DNA of 64,000 bases from Anastrepha obliqua. Lineage: Eukaryota > Arthropoda > Insecta > Diptera > Tephritidae. The translations under genes were made by a program, and so were the position numbers. The notes under the pieces were generated by a model that saw only the letters and a list, made by a program, of their open reading frames with translations, was not told where the DNA came from and made no database searches. Shown here piece by piece: positions 28,001 to 37,262 of this stretch. The stretch is taken from positions 1-64,000 of the forward strand of contig NW_026562320.1 in the NCBI RefSeq assembly GCF_027943255.1, written 5' to 3'. Each line of letters starts with the position of its first letter. Within the stretch, counting starts at the first letter, position 1.

Positions 28001-29156
28001 AGTCCCATAGTTCCCTCAATTCTGCTCCGATTTCGCTGAAACTTCCATTAAAAGTTAGATAAGATTCTCCTCTTTCCAACAATGTACACTTCTTTGGCAA
28101 TTGGTTGGAAATTGGATGTAAAACAATCACAAAATGTCAGAAAAAAGCCTTTCTGACTCGAATTTTTCTGAACATTTTTGGCGGTAAAAGTCCCATAGTT
28201 CCCTCAATTCTGCTCCGATTTCGCTGAAACTTCCATTAAAAGTTAGATAAGATTCTCCTCTTTCCAACAATGTACACTTCTTTGGCAATTGGTTGGAAAT
28301 TGGATGTAAAACAATCAGAAAATGTCACATAAAAGCCTCATTGACTCGAATTTTTTTGAAACTTTTTTTGGCGGTAAAAGTCCCATAGTTCCCTCAATTG
28401 TGCTCCGATTTCGCTAAAACTTTCATTAAAAGTTAGGTAGGACTCTCCTCTTTCCAACAATGTACACTTCTTTGGCAATTGGTTGGAAATTGGATGTAAA
28501 ACAATGACAAAATGTCAGAAAAAAGCCTTTCTGACTCGAATTTTTCTGAACATTTTTGGCGGTAAAAGTCCCATAGTTCCCTCAATTCTGCTCCGATTTC
28601 GCTGAAACTTCCATTAAAAGTTAGATAAGATTCTCCTCTTTCCAACAATGTACACTTCTTTGGCAATTGGTTGGAAATTGGATGTAAAACAATGACAAAA
28701 TGTCAGAAAAAAGCCTTTCTGACTCGAATTTTTCTGAACATTTTTGGCGGTAAAAGTCCCATAGTTCCCTCAATTCTGCTCCGATTTCGCTGAAACTTTC
28801 ATTAAAAGTTAGATAAGACTCTCCTCTTTCCAACAATGTACACTTCTTTGGCAATTGGTTGGAAATTGGATGTAAAACAATCAGAAAATGTCACATAAAA
28901 GCCTCATTGACTCGAATTTTTTTGAACATTTTTGGCGGTAAAAGTCCCATAGTTCCCTCAATTCTGCTCCGATTTCGCTGAAACTTTCATTAAAAGTTAG
29001 ATAAGACTCTCCTCTTTCCAACAATGTACACTTCTTTGGCAATTGGTTGGAAATTGGATGTAAAACAATCAGAAAATGTCACATAAAAGCCTCATTGACT
29101 CGAATTTTTTTGAAACTTTTTTTGGCGGTAAAAGTCCCATAGTTCCCTCAATTCTG
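25012..29156. repeat. 22-monomer HOR unit, copy 1 (4,145 bp)
   Basis: It begins at the landmark monomer with GCTAAAAC and CATGTACAC. Variants follow in the same order as in copy 2. The main difference is the seventh monomer (start 26,141), which is A type here but B type in copies 2 and 3, explaining the 2-bp shorter unit. Offsets of internal landmarks from the start are identical up to that point (760 bp to the fifth-monomer frame in all three copies). Confidence 0.9.
28779..28966. repeat. Chimeric B-head, A-tail monomer (m21 of copy 1)
   Basis: It starts as a B monomer (CAGAAAATGTCACAT, CCTCATTGAC, seven T) but ends GAACATTTTTGGCGG like an A monomer, and is 188 bp long. The identical chimera is at 32,926-33,113 in copy 2, so it arose before that duplication. 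Copies 3 to 6 do not have it. Confidence 0.85.
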
Positions 29157-29391
29157 CTCCGATTTCGCTAAAACTTTCATTAAAAGTTAGGTAAGACTCT
29201 CCTCTTTCCAACATGTACACTTCTTTGGCAATTGGTTGGAAATTGGATGTAAAACAATGACAAAATGTCAGAAAAAAGCCTTTCTGACTCGAATTTTTCT
29301 GAACATTTTTGGCGGTAAAAGTCGTATAGTTCCCTCAAGTCTGCTCCGATTTCGCTGAAACTTCCATTAAAAGTTAGATAAGATTCTCCTC

Positions 29392-29430
29392 TTTCCAACA
29401 ATGTACACTTCTTTGGCAATTGGTTGGAAA
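29392..29430. other. Conserved inverted repeat TTTCCAAC / GTTGGAAA in the monomer core
   Basis: Perfect 8-bp arms (monomer bases 49-56 and 80-87) flank a 23-nt loop. The same arms occur in both A and B monomers with few exceptions (the CTCTCTCC variant changes one base of the left arm). The loop and right arm hold four TTGG tetramers at bases 70, 77, 81 and 88; two of these read CCAAT on the minus strand. The loop also contains the palindromes TGTACA and CAATTG. Whether a protein binds here is unknown. This is one example of a feature that recurs in nearly every monomer. Confidence 0.8.
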
Positions 29431-29508
29431 TTGGATGTAAAACAATCACAAAATGTCAGAAAAAAGCCTTTCTGACTCGAATTTTTCTGAACATTTTTGG
29501 CGGTAAAA
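29428..29508. other. A/T-tracts phased at about 11 bp (possible curved DNA)
   Basis: Within the monomer, A- or T-runs of 3-6 bases are centred near bases 86, 97, 108.5, 119.5, 127, 141, 153 and 163.5. Most intervals are 10.5-12 bp, near the helical repeat. Phased A-tracts are known to bend DNA, so bases 85-165 are predicted to be curved. B monomers keep the arrangement with longer T-runs. The curvature itself is not measured here. Confidence 0.6.
29455..29476. other. A-type-specific hairpin GTCAGAAA-(6)-TTTCTGAC
   Basis: Monomer bases 112-133 form a perfect 8-bp inverted repeat with a 6-nt spacer (AAAGCC). It is seen in every intact A monomer read. In B monomers the same site reads GTCACAT..CATTGAC, which leaves only the outer GTCA/TGAC pairing. 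The A/B distinction is therefore also a distinction between monomers with and without this dyad. Dyad symmetry is a reported property of some centromeric satellites; a role here is inference. Confidence 0.8.
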
Positions 29509-29531
29509 GTCCCATAGTTCCCTCAATTCTG

Positions 29532-29721
29532 CTCCGATTTCGCTGAAACTTTCATTAAAAGTTAGATAAGACTCTCCTCTTTCCAACAATGTACACTTCT
29601 TTGGCAATTGGTTGGAAATTGGATGTAAAACAATCAGAAAATGTCACATAAAAGCCTCATTGACTCGAATTTTTTTGAAACTTTTTTTGGCGGTAAAAGT
29701 CCCATAGTTCCCTCAATTCTG
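29532..29721. repeat. Reference B-type monomer (190 bp)
   Basis: The minority class. It shares the A-type start and end but has CAGAAAATGTCACATAAAAG, then CCTCATTGACTCG, then TTTTTTTGAAAC and a 7-base T-run before GGCGG, making it 2 bp longer. Sub-variants have GACTAGAATT in place of GACTCGAATT (for example 4,291, 7,016, 15,325, 23,266, 55,122) or GAAACTGTTTTTGG in place of GAAACTTTTTTTGG (for example m15 of the 22-mer HOR). B monomers are spaced irregularly, one to six monomers apart in the reference unit. Confidence 0.95.
29547..29563. other. Short inverted repeat AACTTT-(5)-AAAGTT near the monomer start
   Basis: Monomer bases 16-32 of the common TTTCATTAAAAG variant have 6-bp arms around a 5-nt loop. 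The TTCCATT and TTAGAAG variants shorten the stem to 5 bp. It overlaps the near-palindrome TGAAACTTTCA (bases 13-23). It is a weak structure that recurs through the array. Confidence 0.6.
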
Positions 29722-30011
29722 CTCCGATTTCGCTGAAACTTTCATTAAAAGTTAGATAAGACTCTCCTCTCTCCAACAATGTACACTTCTTTGGCAATTG
29801 GTTGGAAATTGGATGTAAAACAATCACAAAATGTCAGAAAAAAGCCTTTCTGACTCGAATTTTTCTGAACATTTTTGGCGGTAAAAGTCCCATAGTTCCC
29901 TCAATTCTGCTCCGATTTCGCTGAAACTTTCATTAAAAGTTAGGTAAGACTCTCCTCTTTCCAACAATGTACACTTCTTTGGCAATTGGTTGGAAATTGG
30001 ATGTAAAACAA

Positions 30012-30024
30012 TGACAAAATGTCA
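30012..30024. other. Second dyad TGACA-AAA-TGTCA in the GACAAAATG subtype
   Basis: A monomers with G at base 104 (m1, m5, m6, m14, m16, m19 and m20 of the reference unit) read TGACAAAATGTCA, with 5-bp arms around AAA. The right arm overlaps the left arm of the GTCAGAAA hairpin, so the two stems are mutually exclusive. The CACAAAATG subtype and B monomers lack the left arm. Confidence 0.75.
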
Positions 30025-32925
30025 GAAAAAAGCCTTTCTGACTCGAATTTTTCTGAACATTTTTGGCGGTAAAAGTCGTATAGTTCCCTCAATTCTGCTC
30101 CGATTTCGCTGAAACTTTCATTAGAAGTTAGGTAAGACTCTCCTCTTTCCAACAATGTACACTTCTTTGGCAATTGGTTGGAAATTGGATGTAAAACAAT
30201 GACAAAATGTCAGAAAAAAGCCTTTCTGACTCGAATTTTTCTGAACATTTTTGGCGGTAAAAGTCGTATAGTTCCCTCAATTCTGCTCCGATTTCGCTGA
30301 AACTTTCATTAAAAGTTAGGTAAGACTCTCCTCTTTCCAACAATGTACACTTCTTTGGCAATTGGTTGGAAATTGGATGTAAAACAATCAGAAAATGTCA
30401 CATAAAAGCCTCATTGACTCGAATTTTTTTGAAACTTTTTTGGCGGTAAAAGTCCCATAGTTCCCTCAATTCTGCTCCGATTTCGCTGAAACTTCCACTA
30501 AAAGTTAGATAAGACTCTCCTCTTTCCAACAATGTACACTTCTTTGGCAATTGGTTGGAAATTGGATGTAAAACAATCACAAAATGTCAGAAAAAAAGCC
30601 TTTCTGACTCGAATTTTTCTGAACATTTTTGGCGGTAAAAGTCCCATAGTTCCCTCAATTCTGCTCCGATTTCGCTGAAACTTTCATTAAAAGTTAGGTA
30701 AGACTCTCCTCTTTCCAACAATGTACACTTCTTTGGCAATTGGTTGGAAATTGGATGTAAAACAATCAGAAAATGTCACATAAAAGCCTCATTGACTCGA
30801 ATTTTTTTGAAACTTTTTTTGGCGGTAAAAGTCCCATAGTTCCCTCAATTCTGCTCCGATTTCGCTGAAACTTTCATTAGAAGTTAGATAAGACTCCCCT
30901 CTTTCCAACAATGTACACTTCTTTGGCAATTGGTTGGAAATTGGATGTAAAACAATCACAAAATGTCAGAAAAAAGCCTTTCTGACTCGAATTTTTCTGA
31001 ACATTTTTGGCGGTAAAAGTCCCATAGTTCCCTCAATTCTGCTCCGATTTCGCTGAAACTTTCATTAAAAGTTAGATAAGACTCCCCTCTTTCCAACAAT
31101 GTACACTTCTTTGGCAATTGGTTGGAAATTGGATGTAAAACAATCACAAAATGTCAGAAAAAAGCCTTTCTGACTCGAATTTTTCTGAACATTTTTGGCG
31201 GTAAAAGTCGTATAGTTCCCTCAATTCTGCTCCGATTTCGCTGAAACTTTCATTAAAAGTTAGGTAAGACTCTCCTCTTTCCAACAATGTACACTTCTTT
31301 GGCAATTGGTTGGAAATTGGATGTAAAACAATCACAAAATGTCAGAAAAAAGCCTTTCTGACTCGAATTTTTCTGAACATTTTTGGCGGTAAAAGTCCCA
31401 TAGTTCCCTCAATTCTGCTCCGATTTCGCTGAAACTTTCATTAAAAGTTAGATAAGACTCCCCTCTTTCCAACAATGTACACTTCTTTGGCAATTGGTTG
31501 GAAATTGGATGTAAAACAATCACAAAATGTCAGAAAAAAGCCTTTCTGACTCGAATTTTTCTGAACATTTTTGGCGGTAAAAGTCCCATAGTTCCCTCAA
31601 TTCTGCTCCGATTTCGCTGAAACTTTCATTAGAAGTTAGGTAAGACTCTCCTCTTTCCAACAATGTACACTTCTTTGGCAATTGGTTGGAAATTGGATGT
31701 AAACCAATGACAAAATGTCAGAAAAAAGCCTTTCTGACTCGAATTTTTCTGAACATTTTTGGCGGTAAAAGTCGTATAGTTCCCTCAAGTCTGCTCCGAT
31801 TTCGCTGAAACTTTCATTAAAAGTTAGATAAGACTCTCCTCTTTCCAACAATGTACACTTCTTTGGCAATTGGTTGGAAATTGGATGTAAAACAATCAGA
31901 AAATGTCACATAAAAGCCTCATTGACTCGAATTTTTTTGAAACTGTTTTTGGCGGTAAAAGTCCCATAGTTCCCTCAATTCTGCTCCGATTTCGCTGAAA
32001 CTTCCATTAAAAGTTAGGTAAGACTCTCCTCTTTCCAACAATGTACACTTCTTTGGCAATTGGTTGGAAATTGGATGTAAAACAATGACAAAATGTCAGA
32101 AAAAAGCCTTTCTGACTCGAATTTTTCTGAACATTTTTGGCGGTAAAAGTCCCATAGTTCCCTCAATTCTGCTCCGATTTCGCTGAAACTTCCATTAAAA
32201 GTTAGATAAGATTCTCCTCTTTCCAACAATGTACACTTCTTTGGCAATTGGTTGGAAATTGGATGTAAAACAATCACAAAATGTCAGAAAAAAGCCTTTC
32301 TGACTCGAATTTTTCTGAACATTTTTGGCGGTAAAAGTCCCATAGTTCCCTCAATTCTGCTCCGATTTCGCTGAAACTTCCATTAAAAGTTAGATAAGAT
32401 TCTCCTCTTTCCAACAATGTACACTTCTTTGGCAATTGGTTGGAAATTGGATGTAAAACAATCAGAAAATGTCACATAAAAGCCTCATTGACTCGAATTT
32501 TTTTGAAACTTTTTTTGGCGGTAAAAGTCCCATAGTTCCCTCAATTGTGCTCCGATTTCGCTAAAACTTTCATTAAAAGTTAGGTAGGACTCTCCTCTTT
32601 CCAACAATGTACACTTCTTTGGCAATTGGTTGGAAATTGGATGTAAAACAATGACAAAATGTCAGAAAAAAGCCTTTCTGACTCGAATTTTTCTGAACAT
32701 TTTTGGCGGTAAAAGTCCCATAGTTCCCTCAATTCTGCTCCGATTTCGCTGAAACTTCCATTAAAAGTTAGATAAGATTCTCCTCTTTCCAACAATGTAC
32801 ACTTCTTTGGCAATTGGTTGGAAATTGGATGTAAAACAATGACAAAATGTCAGAAAAAAGCCTTTCTGACTCGAATTTTTCTGAACATTTTTGGCGGTAA
32901 AAGTCCCATAGTTCCCTCAATTCTG

Positions 32926-33113
32926 CTCCGATTTCGCTGAAACTTTCATTAAAAGTTAGATAAGACTCTCCTCTTTCCAACAATGTACACTTCTTTGGCA
33001 ATTGGTTGGAAATTGGATGTAAAACAATCAGAAAATGTCACATAAAAGCCTCATTGACTCGAATTTTTTTGAACATTTTTGGCGGTAAAAGTCCCATAGT
33101 TCCCTCAATTCTG
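32926..33113. repeat. Chimeric B-head, A-tail monomer (m21 of copy 2)
   Basis: This matches 28,779-28,966, with the same switch from the B-type T-run to GAACATTTTT. Its presence in copies 1 and 2 but not copy 3 marks the closer relation of the first two units. Confidence 0.85.
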
Positions 33114-33303
33114 CTCCGATTTCGCTGAAACTTTCATTAAAAGTTAGATAAGACTCTCCTCTTTCCAACAATGTACACTTCTTTGGCAATTGGTTGGAAA
33201 TTGGATGTAAAACAATCAGAAAATGTCACATAAAAGCCTCATTGACTCGAATTTTTTTGAAACTTTTTTTGGCGGTAAAAGTCCCATAGTTCCCTCAATT
33301 CTG

Positions 33304-36300
33304 CTCCGATTTCGCTAAAACTTTCATTAAAAGTTAGGTAAGACTCTCCTCTTTCCAACATGTACACTTCTTTGGCAATTGGTTGGAAATTGGATGTAAA
33401 ACAATGACAAAATGTCAGAAAAAAGCCTTTCTGACTCGAATTTTTCTGAACATTTTTGGCGGTAAAAGTCGTATAGTTCCCTCAAGTCTGCTCCGATTTC
33501 GCTGAAACTTCCATTAAAAGTTAGATAAGATTCTCCTCTTTCCAACAATGTACACTTCTTTGGCAATTGGTTGGAAATTGGATGTAAAACAATCACAAAA
33601 TGTCAGAAAAAAGCCTTTCTGACTCGAATTTTTCTGAACATTTTTGGCGGTAAAAGTCCCATAGTTCCCTCAATTCTGCTCCGATTTCGCTGAAACTTTC
33701 ATTAAAAGTTAGATAAGACTCTCCTCTTTCCAACAATGTACACTTCTTTGGCAATTGGTTGGAAATTGGATGTAAAACAATCAGAAAATGTCACATAAAA
33801 GCCTCATTGACTCGAATTTTTTTGAAACTTTTTTTGGCGGTAAAAGTCCCATAGTTCCCTCAATTCTGCTCCGATTTCGCTGAAACTTTCATTAAAAGTT
33901 AGATAAGACTCTCCTCTCTCCAACAATGTACACTTCTTTGGCAATTGGTTGGAAATTGGATGTAAAACAATCACAAAATGTCAGAAAAAAGCCTTTCTGA
34001 CTCGAATTTTTCTGAACATTTTTGGCGGTAAAAGTCCCATAGTTCCCTCAATTCTGCTCCGATTTCGCTGAAACTTTCATTAAAAGTTAGGTAAGACTCT
34101 CCTCTTTCCAACAATGTACACTTCTTTGGCAATTGGTTGGAAATTGGATGTAAAACAATGACAAAATGTCAGAAAAAAGCCTTTCTGACTCGAATTTTTC
34201 TGAACATTTTTGGCGGTAAAAGTCGTATAGTTCCCTCAATTCTGCTCCGATTTCGCTGAAACTTTCATTAGAAGTTAGGTAAGACTCTCCTCTTTCCAAC
34301 AATGTACACTTCTTTGGCAATTGGTTGGAAATTGGATGTAAAACAATGACAAAATGTCAGAAAAAAGCCTTTCTGACTCGAATTTTTCTGAACATTTTTG
34401 GCGGTAAAAGTCGTATAGTTCCCTCAATTCTGCTCCGATTTCGCTGAAACTTTCATTAAAAGTTAGGTAAGACTCTCCTCTTTCCAACAATGTACACTTC
34501 TTTGGCAATTGGTTGGAAATTGGATGTAAAACAATCAGAAAATGTCACATAAAAGCCTCATTGACTCGAATTTTTTTGAAACTTTTTTTGGCGGTAAAAG
34601 TCCCATAGTTCCCTCAATTCTGCTCCGATTTCGCTGAAACTTCCACTAAAAGTTAGATAAGACTCTCCTCTTTCCAACAATGTACACTTCTTTGGCAATT
34701 GGTTGGAAATTGGATGTAAAACAATCACAAAATGTCAGAAAAAAGCCTTTCTGACTCGAATTTTTCTGAACATTTTTGGCGGTAAAAGTCCCATAGTTCC
34801 CTCAATTCTGCTCCGATTTCGCTGAAACTTTCATTAAAAGTTAGGTAAGACTCTCCTCTTTCCAACAATGTACACTTCTTTGGCAATTGGTTGGAAATTG
34901 GATGTAAAACAATCAGAAAATGTCACATAAAAGCCTCATTGACTCGAATTTTTTTGAAACTTTTTTTGGCGGTAAAAGTCCCATAGTTCCCTCAATTCTG
35001 CTCCGATTTCGCTGAAACTTTCATTAGAAGTTAGATAAGACTCCCCTCTTTCCAACAATGTACACTTCTTTGGCAATTGGTTGGAAATTGGATGTAAAAC
35101 AATCACAAAATGTCAGAAAAAAGCCTTTCTGACTCGAATTTTTCTGAACATTTTTGGCGGTAAAAGTCCCATAGTTCCCTCAATTCTGCTCCGATTTCGC
35201 TGAAACTTTCATTAAAAGTTAGATAAGACTCCCCTCTTTCCAACAATGTACACTTCTTTGGCAATTGGTTGGAAATTGGATGTAAAACAATCACAAAATG
35301 TCAGAAAAAAGCCTTTCTGACTCGAATTTTTCTGAACATTTTTGGCGGTAAAAGTCGTATAGTTCCCTCAATTCTGCTCCGATTTCGCTGAAACTTTCAT
35401 TAAAAGTTAGGTAAGACTCTCCTCTTTCCAACAATGTACACTTCTTTGGCAATTGGTTGGAAATTGGATGTAAAACAATCACAAAATGTCAGAAAAAAGC
35501 CTTTCTGACTCGAATTTTTCTGAACATTTTTGGCGGTAAAAGTCCCATAGTTCCCTCAATTCTGCTCCGATTTCGCTGAAACTTTCATTAAAAGTTAGAT
35601 AAGACTCCCCTCTTTCCAACAATGTACACTTCTTTGGCAATTGGTTGGAAATTGGATGTAAAACAATCACAAAATGTCAGAAAAAAGCCTTTCTGACTCG
35701 AATTTTTCTGAACATTTTTGGCGGTAAAAGTCCCATAGTTCCCTCAATTCTGCTCCGATTTCGCTGAAACTTTCATTAGAAGTTAGGTAAGACTCTCCTC
35801 TTTCCAACAATGTACACTTCTTTGGCAATTGGTTGGAAATTGGATGTAAACCAATGACAAAATGTCAGAAAAAAGCCTTTCTGACTCGAATTTTTCTGAA
35901 CATTTTTGGCGGTAAAAGTCGTATAGTTCCCTCAAGTCTGCTCCGATTTCGCTGAAACTTTCATTAAAAGTTAGATAAGACTCTCCTCTTTCCAACAATG
36001 TACACTTCTTTGGCAATTGGTTGGAAATTGGATGTAAAACAATCAGAAAATGTCACATAAAAGCCTCATTGACTCGAATTTTTTTGAAACTGTTTTTGGC
36101 GGTAAAAGTCCCATAGTTCCCTCAATTCTGCTCCGATTTCGCTGAAACTTCCATTAAAAGTTAGGTAAGACTCTCCTCTTTCCAACAATGTACACTTCTT
36201 TGGCAATTGGTTGGAAATTGGATGTAAAACAATGACAAAATGTCAGAAAAAAGCCTTTCTGACTCGAATTTTTCTGAACATTTTTGGCGGTAAAAGTCCC

Positions 36301-37262
36301 ATAGTTCCCTCAATTCTGCTCCGATTTCGCTGAAACTTCCATTAAAAGTTAGATAAGATTCTCCTCTTTCCAACAATGTACACTTCTTTGGCAATTGGTT
36401 GGAAATTGGATGTAAAACAATCACAAAATGTCAGAAAAAAGCCTTTCTGACTCGAATTTTTCTGAACATTTTTGGCGGTAAAAGTCCCATAGTTCCCTCA
36501 ATTCTGCTCCGATTTCGCTGAAACTTCCATTAAAAGTTAGATAAGATTCTCCTCTTTCCAACAATGTACACTTCTTTGGCAATTGGTTGGAAATTGGATG
36601 TAAAACAATCAGAAAATGTCACATAAAAGCCTCATTGACTCGAATTTTTTTGAAACTTTTTTTGGCGGTAAAAGTCCCATAGTTCCCTCAATTGTGCTCC
36701 GATTTCGCTAAAACTTTCATTAAAAGTTAGGTAGGACTCTCCTCTTTCCAACAATGTACACTTCTTTGGCAATTGGTTGGAAATTGGATGTAAAACAATG
36801 ACAAAATGTCAGAAAAAAGCCTTTCTGACTCGAATTTTTCTGAACATTTTTGGCGGTAAAAGTCCCATAGTTCCCTCAATTCTGCTCCGATTTCGCTGAA
36901 ACTTCCATTAAAAGTTAGATAAGATTCTCCTCTTTCCAACAATGTACACTTCTTTGGCAATTGGTTGGAAATTGGATGTAAAACAATCACAAAATGTCAG
37001 AAAAAAGCCTTTCTGACTCGAATTTTTCTGAACATTTTTGGCGGTAAAAGTCCCATAGTTCCCTCAATTCTGCTCCGATTTCGCTGAAACTTTCATTAAA
37101 AGTTAGATAAGACTCTCCTCTTTCCAACAATGTACACTTCTTTGGCAATTGGTTGGAAATTGGATGTAAAACAATCAGAAAATGTCACATAAAAGCCTCA
37201 TTGACTCGAATTTTTTTGAAACTTTTTTTGGCGGTAAAAGTCCCATAGTTCCCTCAATTCTG
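33304..37262. repeat. 21-monomer HOR unit, copy 3 (3,959 bp)
   Basis: It follows copy 2 monomer for monomer (for example 27,489, 31,636 and 35,783 are spaced exactly 4,147 bp). Near the end it lacks one 188-bp monomer: the distance from the GGTAGGAC monomer to the next unit is 188 bp shorter, and the B/A chimera m21 is replaced by an ordinary B. This is a simple one-monomer deletion by unequal exchange. Confidence 0.9.

Larger units (their letters stand above)
29344..29531. repeat. Reference A-type monomer (188 bp)
   Basis: A representative of the majority class. Counting CTCC as bases 1-4, bases 1-12 and 49-98 are nearly constant across the array. Bases 112-133 read GTCAGAAA, a 6-nt spacer, then TTTCTGAC. 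Bases 134-160 carry TCGAATTTTTCTGAACATTTTTGGCGG in two T-runs. A-type copies subdivide by base 104 (CACAAAATG or GACAAAATG), by GTCCCAT or GTCGTAT at 166-172, and by ATTCTG, AAGTCTG or AACTCTG at the end. In the reference HOR unit 15 of 22 monomers are A type. Confidence 0.95.
29157..33303. repeat. 22-monomer HOR unit, copy 2 (4,147 bp; reference copy)
   Basis: Monomer starts are 29157, 29344, 29532, 29722, 29910, 30098, 30286, 30475, 30664, 30854, 31042, 31230, 31418, 31606, 31794, 31984, 32172, 32360, 32550, 32738, 32926 and 33114. B types are m3, m7, m9, m15, m18, m21 and m22; the rest are A. Landmarks: m1 CATGTACAC; m4 CTCTCTCC; m8 TTCCACT; m10, m11 and m13 CCCCTC; m14 AAACCAATGAC; m15 GAAACTGTTTTT; m18 ends ATTGTG; m19 GGTAGGAC. 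m7 lacks one T and m8 has one extra A, both private, so total length is unchanged. Confidence 0.92.

Noticed and set aside
29352..29368. CENP-B box like sequence around TTTCGCTGAAAC
   Set aside because: The TTCG core and one A match the mammalian CENP-B consensus, but the essential CGGG half is absent (TTTC or TTCC instead).
29455..29476. GTCAGAAA/TTTCTGAC as a transcription terminator
   Set aside because: It has a stem, but it is AT-rich, repeats in every A monomer, and has no gene upstream. It is better described as satellite dyad symmetry.
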